DNA of 64,000 bases from Ruminococcaceae bacterium UBA6413 (GCA_002437415.1 DJPL01000068.1:1-64000); one strand, 5' to 3'; counted from the stretch's first letter, positions 1-10,474 are shown. Numbers and translations: made by a program. The notes: generated by a model from the letters alone, not told the origin.

Positions 1-98
1 GAGGTTCCACCTGTTCCCATTCCGAACACAGCAGTTAAGCTCATTTACGTCGAAAATACTTGGCGGGTGACTGCCCGGGAAGATAGATAGATGCCGAC
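1..98 (+). rRNA. rrf: 5S ribosomal RNA, 3' part
   Basis: The window opens inside a 5S rRNA. The conserved loop segments CCATTCCGAACACAG and AGTTAAGCTC and the late block TTGGCGGGTGACTGCCCGGGA are present. Roughly the first 20 nucleotides lie before the window. The 3' end near 98 is estimated from the helix I strand and is uncertain by a few bases. The rest of an rRNA operon is presumably upstream. Confidence 0.93.
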
Positions 99-105
99 AT
101 AAAGA

Positions 106-136
106 AGAAAGCACAGTTTCTGTGCTTTCTTTATAT
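106..136 (+). terminator. Hairpin after 5S rRNA
   Basis: An 11-bp perfect stem (106-116 with 120-130) with a 3-nt loop follows the 5S gene. The U tract after it is weak and broken (TTATATATT), so it may act as an RNA processing signal or partial terminator before the tRNA. Confidence 0.6.
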
Positions 137-138
137 AT

Positions 139-214
139 TCCTCCTTAGCTCAGTCGGTAGAGCGCGTGACTGTTAATCACGATGCCGTTGGTTCAAGTCC
201 AACAGGGGGAGCCA
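139..214 (+). tRNA. tRNA-Asn (anticodon GTT)
   Basis: A 76-nt cloverleaf with an encoded CCA end. The acceptor stem TCCTCCT pairs with AGGGGGA (one G-U), the D stem is GCTC/GAGC, the anticodon stem CGTGA/TCACG carries loop CTGTTAA with anticodon GTT, and the T stem is GTTGG/CCAAC with loop TTCAAGT. It follows the 5S gene directly, as is common for rRNA operons in Firmicutes. Confidence 0.97.
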
Positions 215-217
215 TTC

Positions 218-244
218 AAGCACTGCTTAGGCAGTGCTTTTTTT
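218..244 (+). terminator. Intrinsic terminator after tRNA-Asn
   Basis: A 9-bp perfect stem AAGCACTGC/GCAGTGCTT with loop TTAG is followed by a run of T. It closes the rRNA-tRNA transcript. Confidence 0.9.
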
Positions 245-341
245 GTTATGTAAAATTCGGGTGCTATAGCTCATATCTGCTTTGAAAAACGGCAAATATC
301 AACCGTTTGTGCACCTTTTATAACCGTTCGTGCCAAACCGC

Positions 342-370
342 TTGCAATAGTAGAAATTTTCCTCTATAAT
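342..370 (+). promoter_or_regulatory. Sigma-A promoter for the giant surface protein leader
   Basis: TTGCAA at 342-347, a 17-bp spacer and a perfect TATAAT at 365-370. The predicted start near 377 gives an untranslated leader of about 297 nt before the gene at 674. Confidence 0.85.
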
Positions 371-376
371 ATCTAT

Positions 377-660
377 GTAAAATTATGCCTTCGAAAAAGG
401 CGCTTATAAGTTTATTCTATCCGAGCTGTTACAGCGCTATCGCAGACGTTGGGGAAAGCCGGCGTACTTTCGGCAGAGTGACGGACGGTACAGATCAAAC
501 GGCGATATAATCGCCGTCAAAAGCATCGTAAACCGTTTTTTTATGTGATTTTCGGATAATGACAAATTCAGCGTGCAGTCATACAGGCGAGGCTGTGCGT
601 ATTTTCATAAAAAGCCTGTTTTAACGCATATCCTATTTGGGGTAAATGCAAAAGGGTATA
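377..660 (+). promoter_or_regulatory. Long structured 5' leader, unidentified RNA
   Basis: No gene is visible here. The leader holds a small hairpin (GCCTT/AAGGC, 387-401), a GC-rich segment 425-490 with a possible GCCG/CGGC hairpin (468-484), and then a terminator-like element at 485-543. Another possible pairing is ACAGGC (583-588) with GCCTGT (614-619). The order (structured domain, terminator, gene) is that of a riboswitch or attenuator, but I cannot match it to a known class. It could instead be a short independent RNA ending near 543. Confidence 0.45.
485..543 (+). terminator. Terminator-like hairpin inside the leader
   Basis: Outer pairing ACGGT (485-489) with ACCGT (532-536) and GAT (493-495) with ATC (526-528) encloses a perfect 8-bp hairpin ACGGCGAT/ATCGCCGT (499-517). 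Seven T residues follow. It lies about 130 nt before the start codon of the giant gene, so read-through would be needed for expression. Confidence 0.55.
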
Positions 661-673
661 AAGGAGTAACGAG

Positions 674-3600
674 ATGAAGAAAAGAATGAAATTCGGAAAA
701 CGTATTCTTTCCGGACTGTTGGTGGTATCGATGTTTGTTTCTGTATTACCGATGCCGGTTTTTTCCGACGACAGCGCTGTTAATGTGAAATTATCGGAGC
801 TTAATGAAATAGGATATGAAAATGATGGTATTGAAATACTGTATCCTTACTATTATCAGCAGGACACGAACAAGAATACTTTTGTCCAGAACGATTCTGT
901 AGAATTTGACAGACGGGACAGTTCAAATACTAATTTCTCTGCAAAGGTGTATCGCGAGGGAAAATTGGCAGGTGTTATAGATAAGGACACCGATTATAAG
1001 ACTGTACTGCCTGAGGGTGAATGGTTATTAAGTAGTTTTGCGGTAACAACTACCAGCGGAGAGATCCGTTTTGTTCACCGCTATGTCAATCCTAGGGTAT
1101 ATTTGGTGAAAAACTCATCAAATATATTAGATTTACCTGTGGGCAATGCTGACAGCGACGGTATGGCTACTGCAATTTATTCTGAAGAAGATGAGTTATA
1201 TCCTTTCTTCAGCGGACTTGATATTAAGGTAAGAAAGACTGTTGATAAACTTGAAGCCGGTTCATTCTGCATATATGTTAAAGGCAAGAATGGCGAAGAT
1301 TATACAGACTTTTTCGAGTACTATGACAGCCCCTCGACAAGTATTTTTTGGCAAAGAGGAAAATGGTTGAACGGTTACTTTAACTGCCTCGGTGCTATCG
1401 AGGACGATGAAGTGAAAATTTATTTCAAGCCTAACTACGACCTTTTGTACGTAAAAACAAGTGTTGTCGGCGGCAAGGGCGGCAGTATTTCGTCTGCTGA
1501 TACTTATTACGAAGCGGATTCAACAGAAGAGCAAACATACACTGTAACTCCCGACGCAGGATATGAGGTTGAAGATCTTGAGGTGATAAACGCAGACGGC
1601 AATTCTGTCCCGGTCAATCTTGATAAGTCTACAGGAGAATTTACGATCACGCCTTCAGATCTGAGAAAAGCTGATGAGATATTCAGCGTAGCTGAGATCA
1701 ATGTAACTTTCAGCAAAAAGCACGAAGCTCACTGCATTTGCGGCGGCACAACGGATTATGACGGGCACGACACTCACACAGATATAGATTGGCAGCCCTG
1801 GAAGTCGACAAATTCGCTCCCCACGGTCGCAGGAAATTATTACCTTAAAAACAACGTAATTCTTCCTAATAACACATATGAACTGCCTGACGGCATTAAC
1901 ATCTGTCTGAATGGATATAGCATAACAGGTGAAAACGCTGACCAAACACTTATTACGGTAAACGGCACGCTCGGCATTACCGACTGCGATGCGACAGGGG
2001 CATCAGGCTCTATCGGAAATCTGGGAGCGATATATCCCTCAAAGCTCATTATGTACAGCGGTAAAATTGAGAACTCTAATGTGCATATTAACGGCGGAAC
2101 AGAATTCACGATGACAGGAACCGCTGTGAATGACGGTATACTCTATATACATAACGATGCCAAGTTCACCATGAGCGGCAATGCGATAAACAATAATATA
2201 ATAAAGATCAAAGAAACATATGAGGAAGCAATTATCACTTTCAGCGGCAATGCAAACGGCAGAAATGTGGAAGCCGATAATGCACTTAATTCGGAATTAC
2301 GTATCAGCGGCAATGCAAAAATCACAAAACTGAGCGGCAAGGACGCCGACTATGACAGTTTTTCCCTTACTATGGAAGGCGATGCAGAAATAGGCGATGC
2401 CGCCGACATTAGTTTCTCCTCACTTTCGCTCAGCAGAAATGCCAAGCTCGGTGCGGTATATTCTTCTTATACAATTTATGGGGGATTTCCTTCTGTTTTA
2501 AAGGATAATGCACAGATCTTCGGCATAGTTACATGCAATAATCCGGATCTGACAATTCAGGACAGCGCAAGCATAACAGGCATTTTGACCGTAAACGGCT
2601 CAGGATCGTCAAAGGTTAGAATGAAGGGCAGCAGTGCGATAAACGGCTTGCTTACCTGTAAAAATGCTTCTGCTTCCTTTGAAATGCAGGATAGCGTTAC
2701 AATAGACATTATTGATGTAGGAACAAGCACAGTTTACGGAACTGTCACCTGCACAGACAGAATTGACAGCGGTGTCTTTAACGAAAACGGAACAGTTATA
2801 AATAACGGCACGATCTACAGCGGTATTTTCTTCGGCACAGTAAGCGGTAACGGTACAATTGCGGGTAGTGCCACCGTTGATGTTACATTTGAAACAAACG
2901 GCGGAAACGCTGTCGACACACAGAAAGTTCTGCGAGGACAAAAGGCGGTCGCTCCCGCCAACTTCAGAAAACCCGGATATACATTAGGCGGCTGGTACAA
3001 GAACGATACTGTTTACGATTTCACAGAACCCGTGATCGAAGGCTTTACTCTGACAGCGCAGTGGACAGCAAACACCTATACTGTAAGCTTTGACAGTGAC
3101 GGCGGCACGGAAATCGGTGATAAAACACTTGGTTGGAACGATAAGGTGCTTGAGGGCATTGAAGCTCCGACAAGAAGCAACGGTTATGAATTCAACGGCT
3201 GGAAGTACGGCGATATTTCCGTTAATGCGGATACGACCTATGCCGACCTTGCGGCGGACGATACGATAGCAAGTATCACACTTACAGCACAGTGGCGTGA
3301 TATCGAAAAGCCGACAGGCGAAATAACGCTCGGTGAAAACAACTGGAACAGTTTCCTCAATAATATAACCTTCAACTTATTCTTCAAGGAAACAAAGACG
3401 GTGACGATCACCGCCGACGATAACAGCGGCAAGACGGTAAAAATCGAATATCTGTTGTCAGATAAGGAAATGAGCTTATCGGAGCTTGAAAATGCAACCT
3501 TTACCGTTTACTCGGGTACGTTCAGCATTGATCCCGATAACAACTATGTTATCTATGTAAGACTTACCGACGAGGCAGGAAATGCAAAATATATTTCTTC

Positions 3601-6600
3601 GGAAGGCTTCGTAATCGATAAGACAGCCCCTGTAATCGAGGGCTATAAGGACGGTCAGACAGTAAATATCTGCGGCAGCAAATTGCTTACCTTTATTGAG
3701 ACAAACCTTGACAGCGTGACCGTGAACGGCAGCCCTATTAGTCTTACAATGGGTAAATATGCTACTCTGTCATCTAGTGGCTCGGCTCAGGTCGTAGTAG
3801 CTACAGACAAGGCGGGCAACACAACAACCGTAACATTTTATATAGCAAGTGACCACGATTTCAACTTTGAAACCAAAAAGTGTAACCATTGCGGACAGAA
3901 TGCACTTGTGGAGCTTACAGTCGACGGCGTTACAAAGCTTTATGACAGCTATTCAAGAGCCAACTACGATTTACCGAGTAATTTTGAAAGTGCAGAGATA
4001 AAACTGCTTGGGGATATTACAGAAAGAAGCTTTTCCAGTTTTAGTGAAGGTAAGCTGGTTTTTGATCTGAACGGTTTTACCTTCAATAAGGGTTCAGGCG
4101 AATTCTACGTTACCAGAGACTTTGATATGACCATTACCGGCGGCGGTACAATGAACGGACAGATCTATGTAATGAACGGCGGAACGCTGACGGTCGATAA
4201 TGATGGCGGTGAAGTAAAAAACATCTGGCAAAGCAGCGGAAATCTCAAAGTTATTTCAGGCAATGTATATAAGCTTATCGTCGGAGCAAATCAGAGAGAC
4301 ACGGCAACCGAAAGAAAAACCGAGCTTTGCGGTGGAACATACGCTATGTTAATGGCGTCATTCGACGGACAGACCTGTGCCGATCTGCTCGGCAAGAACT
4401 ACCGCTTTGACGGTATCAGCTATACCGCCGCACAGAAGGACGAGCTGGACGATGTTACCGTTGTCACCTGTAATCATGAAAGCTATGATGAAAACGGCGT
4501 TTGTATCGGTTGCGGTAAGCAGATGGAAGCCGCTATAGAAAGAAACGGCGTTACTACAAGATATGAAACGCTGACCGAAGCCTTAGACGCATCGGAAGAC
4601 GGTGATACGCTGATGCTTCTTACCGATGTGAATGCGGGAAGCGGCGTAACTGTCAATAAGAGTATCACCTTTGACCTGAACGGTAAGAGGCTGTACAGCA
4701 ACGCGGAGAATTTACGCTATGTTCTTGGAATCGCTTCCAATATTGTGGTCACGTTGAAGAACGGCACGGTAGAAGCGGATGACCTTGATAACGAATATTG
4801 GTGCTATACGGCGATACGTGTAAGCTCTTATACTACACTGACGTTGGATAATGTGACAACCAAGATAAATTACACCGCCATCACCGCGGGCAGTGTGGCA
4901 GTGTCAGATTACGCAAAGGTAGTTATCAAAAGCGGTGATTATCAGGGTCTGCATTTAGAGGTAAATGCTACAGCAACGTTGGAGGGCGGTACATTCCAAC
5001 CCTATAAAAAATCAAATGACCAAGCCGAACCGAAATACAGCATTCTTCATAGGTATGAGAATAACTACGAAAACAGCCGCGATTGTATGGCGCTGTTGGC
5101 TGAAGGTTATGGCTATGTAGATGAGAACGGTCAGCCGGTGCGGACATACGGAGGCTTTGACACAGTAGTGTCTGTCCGTAAGGGTGTTACTGTTCCTGCT
5201 GAGCCGGTGGCAAAGATCGGGGACACGGAGTATCCCACACTGCAGGAGGCAATTGACGCTGCCAAGGTCGGCGATACAGTTACACTGCTGTGCGACCTTG
5301 ATCTTGGCAACGGTCTGCTGACGATAGATAAAAATATCTACAAGGACTTCACTCTGGATCTGGATAACCATACTCTGTGTACAAAGGGCGAACTTCTGTT
5401 TGAAATGAGTGGGCTCAATGTCAGCAGTAATGTGACGATAGAAAACGGAACGCTGGACGGTAGCAAGTGCTTTAATAACAATTACGGCATAATCCGGGTC
5501 GGCGGCAGTGGATTACCTGTACTGACGCTGAAGAATGTAACTGCCATAGGCGGAGCTTATAAGGACTGGATCGGAAACAATCAAATAGTGCCGGCTGTTG
5601 GTGTAACCGGTAGCACAGTAATATTTGACGGCGGTACATATACAGGCGGTGTATTGATTTCCGAAGGAAATGCGGTACTGAAGAGCGGCACATTCAAAAA
5701 GGGCGAAAATACATACAGCATAAAGACAGAAGTTTCAGGCAAGTATCTGTCGGATTATCTTGATGAAGACTGTCAGTTCTGGGACGGCGATACTATACTT
5801 GATCTGAGCAGTGAAACACAAACGGAAGACGTAATTGTACACCCGTGCGAGCATATCTGGGTTGACGGCAAGTGTACTGTTTGCCAAAAGGTCTGCGATC
5901 ACGGAATAGCAGAGGACGGCTCAATGACAGCGAGCGTTTGCCCCGTCTGCAAAATGGCGGCTGTGGCAGAGGTCAACACCGAGCCTGTCAAGTACTTCCT
6001 TGATTTTGATAAGGCGCTTGACTGCGCAATGGCAAATGCAGGTAGCACGCTTAAACTGCTTGTGGATATAGATGAAGATATTACAGTAACAAGCGGCACG
6101 TTCACGCTTGATGCGGCCGACCGCACAATAGGCGGTAGCCTCAGCGTGGAAAGCGGTGCGAAGCTTACCGTTATCGGCGGTACGGTTAATAAAAACACTG
6201 TTTGTGCACAAGGCGCAAAGCTGACGGCAACGGGAACAAGCTTCAAGGGAACGACCGACTGTATAGGAGAAGGTAGCTTTACATTCTGTACTTTTACAGG
6301 CGCATTTACAGGCGCAGGTGAAATATTCGCCATCGCCTGTATATTTGAAAGCACGCTTAAGGTGAGCAACAAATTTAATGCTACAAACAGCATCAATAAC
6401 GGCGAGATCACCGTTGAAAATAGCGGAAAGCTTGTACTTCAGGGAGTATCTCAGGCGGGCAACATTCTGATAAAATCCGGCGGAGAAGCATTCATTATGC
6501 ATGACGGCAATTATTCAGGAGCCGTTACGGCTGAGTCGGGCAGTAAGCTTGAAATTTCAGGTGGCACATTCAGCAATGTTGAGATCGGCGAAAATGTAGA

Positions 6601-9600
6601 CGTGACGCTTTCGGGCGGCAGTTATAACAAGATCTCTGTTGTCGGAAAACTGCTCATTGACTGCCTTGAAGAAAGCACCGAGAACAACTGTTATGCCTAT
6701 GTCGACAAGGACGGCAATGTTGTTGACGGTCGTGTAAACAGTGCGACAGATGTAAAAATAATCAGCGATCATGTTCATGATTGCATCTGGGATACAACGA
6801 CTCATGAAAAACGCTGTGCGTGCGGTTATGTAGGAGAAATCGACACCGAAGCACCCGTTATCTCAGGCGTTGAGGACGGCAAAACATATTACGGCGCAAC
6901 CGACTTTACGGTTACAGATGATAATGACTTCACCGTATTTATTGACGGCGCACCCGTGCAGTCACAGCTCGGCGTGTGGACGATAACACCGGATAACAAC
7001 AAACACACAATAAGCGTAACCGATGTTGCGGGCAATACCGTAAGCATAAGCGTTACCGTGTTTAAGATTTATAATATCACACTGCCGTCAGGCGAGGGCT
7101 ACACCGTTACAGGTGCCGACACCGCAGGTCACGGCACGGAATATGAGTTTACCGTATCGATAGCTAACGGTTATTCAAAAACGAAAAGCTACAGGGTACT
7201 TGCAAACGGTAAGGTACTCGACAGTGCAATTGGTGATGAAAACAGCGATACATTCCTTATAGACAGCGTTGACAGCGATACTATCATCACTGTTGAGGGT
7301 GTTGCGGATATCACCGCACCCGATGTGGAGATCGAGATCGGCACAGATAATTTCAAGGCATTTATGAATACGGTCACATTCGGTATGTTCTTCAAGGATA
7401 CACAGATCGTTACAGTAACAGCAAATGACACAGGTAGCGGTATAAAAAACGTTGAATATCTGCTGTCCGAAACTGTATTTACTGATCCGGACACTGTTAC
7501 AGGCGAATGGATCGCCATGACCCTTGAAAACAGCAAGGCGCAGTTCTCGTTAGAGCCCAACCGGAAAGCATATATTTACGTCCGTGTAACGGATAAGAGC
7601 GGCAACATTCAGGTTATCAACTCAGAGGGCGTAGTTATCTACACCGACTCCGAGGCTGTTACCGAAGCCATTGACTTTACAATGCGTGACAGCAATGACG
7701 TAAGCTTTGATGTCAAGCTGAACGGCAACACCGTATTGGCACTGTACAACGGCGATACGCTCATCGACAGCGGCAATTATACGGTATCTGAGGGCGGCAA
7801 GATCACGCTGAAAAACGCGTACCTCAATACACTTGCCGCAGGTGAGTACACTATTCGCGTGGCATATGACCCGCTGGGCGAAAGCTATAAAAACGGCGCT
7901 GAGCCCGCTATGACCTCGGTAAAGCTGACTGTCGGCAAGAGAACGGCACTCATCGACCATAATACGTCTGACAAGAAGTATTATGACGGAAAGTCGATCC
8001 CCGAACCGAGCTACAAAACCGATTCCGACGGAGCAGTTATTTTTGAATACAAGCTTGCGGGTGCTGATGACCTGACTTATATTACGACCGCACCGAAGAA
8101 TGTCGGAGTATACACGATACGCATTACGACTGGCGAAACAGACGTGTACAATGTTACTTCCTCGACTATGACTTACGAAATCCTGGCGAAGGAAGTTACA
8201 ATAAGCGGTACTGCCGTTGAAGCTACTAAGACTTATGACGGTACGACCGATGCGAAGATCACATCGGCGGGTACACTCAGCGGAGTACTTGACGGTGACG
8301 AGGTTCTAATAGCGATCGGCAAGGCAAATTACAGTGATAAGAATGTCGGTGTTGAAAAGACTGTAACATTCACAGACTTTGCGCTCTCGGGAAATGACGC
8401 AGTAAACTATGTGGCTGTTCAGCCCGAAAACACAACGGCAGGCATTACAGCAAAGGAACTGACTATTGCTGACCTTAGGGTCAAGGATAAGAATTATGAC
8501 GGAAAGAACACCGCCGAAATTGACGGCACACCCACGTTAGTAGGTGTGGCTGACGGCGATGTGTTGGAGCTTGTAAACGGTATCCCGACATTTGATATTG
8601 TGTCGATAGGTAAAAACATACCGATAAGCTTCACAACTTTCAGACTTTCGGGCGATGATGTAACTGTCGGCAACTACACACTTATTCAGCCTACAGGCAT
8701 TACGGCGAATATTACAGAATACACAGCCGACGGAAGCGAGTACAGCACAAACTGTGACGATTGGATAAATACCGACTTTGTCATCACGGCAAACGATGGT
8801 TGGAAGCTCAGCCTGAGCAATGCTGTAGACGGCGAGTGGAACGACACGCTGACGGCATCCGGCGAAACCGATAACGGAAGCCTTACCTTCTATGTGAAGA
8901 ACACGGCAACGGGTGCTATCTCCGAGGCTGTTACCGAGCTGTACAAAATCGACAAAACCGCACCTACAGGTGAGGTAAGACTGAACGAGCGCACGGCATT
9001 CGGCGAGTTTATTAACAAGATTACATTCGGTATGCTCTTTGGCAACGATGTCAATGTTGAGCTTACGGCGACAGATGATGCATCAGGTGTAAAGTCTGTA
9101 ATGTACTTCAAATCAGACAAGGCTCTTACCGAGACTGAAATCTGCGCAGTCACCGACTGGACGGATAAGAGTGATTTCAGCATTGAAGCCAAGGGTGCAC
9201 ATAGGGTTATCCTCTATGTTCGCATAGAAGACAATGCCGGAAATATCGCATATATAAGCTCAGACGGTATGACGTTTGACATTACAGCTCCCTCTGTTAC
9301 GGGAATTGAAAACGGCAAGACCTACTATGTAACTAAGAAGGTTATTGTTGACGATGAAAACTTAGAGTCGGTAACACTGAACGGCGATCCTGTTGAAGGT
9401 GTGTTTACGCTTACAGGCGACACGGATATGACTTATGTGATCCGCGCGGTTGATAAGGTGGGCAATGTGACCGAATACACGGTTTATATGGAGCCTATTT
9501 CATCTGTAACAGATGCTATCCGTGACATTACTGTCGATAACGTAAAGGCAAGCGATGCCGATACGATATCCTCGGTTGAGCGGCAAATCCTCGATATTAT

Positions 9601-10432
9601 TGAGCAATCCGATGAAAGCGAATTAACCGATGATGAGCAGAACAAGTTGTCAGAAGCGGCTGAAAAGTGCGAGGATCTAAAAGACCGCATTGCTAAGGTT
9701 GCCGATGAAAGCAACCGTCTTGACAACGGCGTAAACGGTTATGATATCGGCAAGGTTACAAGTGACGATATCGCAGATATCGAAAAGCTGATCGATGACA
9801 TTGACACACTCCTCGACAGCGACAACCTGACCGATACACAGAGAGAAGATCTTGAGGATCTCAGAGATAAGGCAAAGGATATGCTCGACCGTATTACAGC
9901 GGCTGAAGATGTTGCAGATGCCGAGGAGATCAAGGCGGTTGACGGAGTAACGAAGGACAACGTTAAGCTTGACGACAAGGACGCGCTTGAAAAAGCGAAG
10001 AAAGCTTTGGAAAACGCTATCCGTGACTTTGACGGCAATTATACCGACGAAGAAAGAAAAGACCTTGATGCAAAGCTTGAAACCGTTAAGGCGGCGCTTG
10101 CCTCTATCGGCAATGTCGAAAAGGTGATAGAGCTGATAAGCAAGCTTCCTTCTGCGGACGATGTTACACTCGGCGATAAGAGCGAGGTTGACCGTGTGAA
10201 GGATATGATCGCGGGTCTTTCCGAAAACGAGAAGGCTATGCTCGGCATAACCGCAACGGAAAAGGTTGAAGCTCTGTCAGAGAAGCTGAGAAAGCTTGCT
10301 GAAAACCCCGCTTCTCCCGATACCGGATACGAAAGCGATCCGATCTCGTGGGCGGCTCTGCTGTTCATCAGCGGCGGTGTTGTGACGGGCACAGCGATCA
10401 TCAATAAAAAGAAAAAGAAAACCGTAAGATAA
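674..10432 (+). CDS. Giant repetitive cell-wall surface protein (3252 aa)
   Basis: A secreted protein, probably attached to the cell wall. Residues 1-31 form a signal peptide (basic start, hydrophobic core, FS/DD junction). Residues ~400-735 and ~1280-2000 are Gly/Asn-rich right-handed beta-helix-like stretches with recurring SGNA and GDT-LL motifs. Two InlB B-repeats (Flg_new type, GW and LTAQW ends) lie at ~735-877. A ~120-residue Ig-like module starting APxxE-I and containing NxVTFGMFF recurs at ~877, ~2212 and ~2759. YDG/MBG-type modules (TYDGTTDA, NYDGKNTA) occupy ~2420-2690. Residues ~2940-3210 are acidic and helical. The end is a sorting signal: SPDTG (3214-3218) in place of LPXTG, a hydrophobic segment and KKKKK. 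Cys-His pairs (CxxC) occur between modules. AAAGGAG precedes the ATG. Its ligand is unknown; an adhesin is likely. Confidence 0.85.
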   Translation: MKKRMKFGKRILSGLLVVSMFVSVLPMPVFSDDSAVNVKLSELNEIGYENDGIEILYPYYYQQDTNKNTFVQNDSVEFDRRDSSNTNFSAKVYREGKLAGVIDKDTDYKTVLPEGEWLLSSFAVTTTSGEIRFVHRYVNPRVYLVKNSSNILDLPVGNADSDGMATAIYSEEDELYPFFSGLDIKVRKTVDKLEAGSFCIYVKGKNGEDYTDFFEYYDSPSTSIFWQRGKWLNGYFNCLGAIEDDEVKIYFKPNYDLLYVKTSVVGGKGGSISSADTYYEADSTEEQTYTVTPDAGYEVEDLEVINADGNSVPVNLDKSTGEFTITPSDLRKADEIFSVAEINVTFSKKHEAHCICGGTTDYDGHDTHTDIDWQPWKSTNSLPTVAGNYYLKNNVILPNNTYELPDGINICLNGYSITGENADQTLITVNGTLGITDCDATGASGSIGNLGAIYPSKLIMYSGKIENSNVHINGGTEFTMTGTAVNDGILYIHNDAKFTMSGNAINNNIIKIKETYEEAIITFSGNANGRNVEADNALNSELRISGNAKITKLSGKDADYDSFSLTMEGDAEIGDAADISFSSLSLSRNAKLGAVYSSYTIYGGFPSVLKDNAQIFGIVTCNNPDLTIQDSASITGILTVNGSGSSKVRMKGSSAINGLLTCKNASASFEMQDSVTIDIIDVGTSTVYGTVTCTDRIDSGVFNENGTVINNGTIYSGIFFGTVSGNGTIAGSATVDVTFETNGGNAVDTQKVLRGQKAVAPANFRKPGYTLGGWYKNDTVYDFTEPVIEGFTLTAQWTANTYTVSFDSDGGTEIGDKTLGWNDKVLEGIEAPTRSNGYEFNGWKYGDISVNADTTYADLAADDTIASITLTAQWRDIEKPTGEITLGENNWNSFLNNITFNLFFKETKTVTITADDNSGKTVKIEYLLSDKEMSLSELENATFTVYSGTFSIDPDNNYVIYVRLTDEAGNAKYISSEGFVIDKTAPVIEGYKDGQTVNICGSKLLTFIETNLDSVTVNGSPISLTMGKYATLSSSGSAQVVVATDKAGNTTTVTFYIASDHDFNFETKKCNHCGQNALVELTVDGVTKLYDSYSRANYDLPSNFESAEIKLLGDITERSFSSFSEGKLVFDLNGFTFNKGSGEFYVTRDFDMTITGGGTMNGQIYVMNGGTLTVDNDGGEVKNIWQSSGNLKVISGNVYKLIVGANQRDTATERKTELCGGTYAMLMASFDGQTCADLLGKNYRFDGISYTAAQKDELDDVTVVTCNHESYDENGVCIGCGKQMEAAIERNGVTTRYETLTEALDASEDGDTLMLLTDVNAGSGVTVNKSITFDLNGKRLYSNAENLRYVLGIASNIVVTLKNGTVEADDLDNEYWCYTAIRVSSYTTLTLDNVTTKINYTAITAGSVAVSDYAKVVIKSGDYQGLHLEVNATATLEGGTFQPYKKSNDQAEPKYSILHRYENNYENSRDCMALLAEGYGYVDENGQPVRTYGGFDTVVSVRKGVTVPAEPVAKIGDTEYPTLQEAIDAAKVGDTVTLLCDLDLGNGLLTIDKNIYKDFTLDLDNHTLCTKGELLFEMSGLNVSSNVTIENGTLDGSKCFNNNYGIIRVGGSGLPVLTLKNVTAIGGAYKDWIGNNQIVPAVGVTGSTVIFDGGTYTGGVLISEGNAVLKSGTFKKGENTYSIKTEVSGKYLSDYLDEDCQFWDGDTILDLSSETQTEDVIVHPCEHIWVDGKCTVCQKVCDHGIAEDGSMTASVCPVCKMAAVAEVNTEPVKYFLDFDKALDCAMANAGSTLKLLVDIDEDITVTSGTFTLDAADRTIGGSLSVESGAKLTVIGGTVNKNTVCAQGAKLTATGTSFKGTTDCIGEGSFTFCTFTGAFTGAGEIFAIACIFESTLKVSNKFNATNSINNGEITVENSGKLVLQGVSQAGNILIKSGGEAFIMHDGNYSGAVTAESGSKLEISGGTFSNVEIGENVDVTLSGGSYNKISVVGKLLIDCLEESTENNCYAYVDKDGNVVDGRVNSATDVKIISDHVHDCIWDTTTHEKRCACGYVGEIDTEAPVISGVEDGKTYYGATDFTVTDDNDFTVFIDGAPVQSQLGVWTITPDNNKHTISVTDVAGNTVSISVTVFKIYNITLPSGEGYTVTGADTAGHGTEYEFTVSIANGYSKTKSYRVLANGKVLDSAIGDENSDTFLIDSVDSDTIITVEGVADITAPDVEIEIGTDNFKAFMNTVTFGMFFKDTQIVTVTANDTGSGIKNVEYLLSETVFTDPDTVTGEWIAMTLENSKAQFSLEPNRKAYIYVRVTDKSGNIQVINSEGVVIYTDSEAVTEAIDFTMRDSNDVSFDVKLNGNTVLALYNGDTLIDSGNYTVSEGGKITLKNAYLNTLAAGEYTIRVAYDPLGESYKNGAEPAMTSVKLTVGKRTALIDHNTSDKKYYDGKSIPEPSYKTDSDGAVIFEYKLAGADDLTYITTAPKNVGVYTIRITTGETDVYNVTSSTMTYEILAKEVTISGTAVEATKTYDGTTDAKITSAGTLSGVLDGDEVLIAIGKANYSDKNVGVEKTVTFTDFALSGNDAVNYVAVQPENTTAGITAKELTIADLRVKDKNYDGKNTAEIDGTPTLVGVADGDVLELVNGIPTFDIVSIGKNIPISFTTFRLSGDDVTVGNYTLIQPTGITANITEYTADGSEYSTNCDDWINTDFVITANDGWKLSLSNAVDGEWNDTLTASGETDNGSLTFYVKNTATGAISEAVTELYKIDKTAPTGEVRLNERTAFGEFINKITFGMLFGNDVNVELTATDDASGVKSVMYFKSDKALTETEICAVTDWTDKSDFSIEAKGAHRVILYVRIEDNAGNIAYISSDGMTFDITAPSVTGIENGKTYYVTKKVIVDDENLESVTLNGDPVEGVFTLTGDTDMTYVIRAVDKVGNVTEYTVYMEPISSVTDAIRDITVDNVKASDADTISSVERQILDIIEQSDESELTDDEQNKLSEAAEKCEDLKDRIAKVADESNRLDNGVNGYDIGKVTSDDIADIEKLIDDIDTLLDSDNLTDTQREDLEDLRDKAKDMLDRITAAEDVADAEEIKAVDGVTKDNVKLDDKDALEKAKKALENAIRDFDGNYTDEERKDLDAKLETVKAALASIGNVEKVIELISKLPSADDVTLGDKSEVDRVKDMIAGLSENEKAMLGITATEKVEALSEKLRKLAENPASPDTGYESDPISWAALLFISGGVVTGTAIINKKKKKTVR

Positions 10433-10437
10433 CGGAC

Positions 10438-10474
10438 AACGGGACAGCCGGATATGATGGCTGTCCCGTTTTTT
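10438..10474 (+). terminator. Intrinsic terminator of the giant gene
   Basis: A 12-bp perfect stem AACGGGACAGCC/GGCTGTCCCGTT (10438-10449 and 10459-10470) is followed by TTTTAT. Confidence 0.92.

Noticed and set aside
425..490. Cobalamin-riboswitch-like words (GGGGAAAGCCGGCG) in the giant gene leader
   Set aside because: Only a short stretch matches; the other conserved blocks of that class are absent, so I call it an unidentified leader.
5921..6502. Minus-strand frames within the giant surface gene
   Set aside because: They follow from the repetitive codon use of the plus-strand gene and lack starts with ribosome sites.
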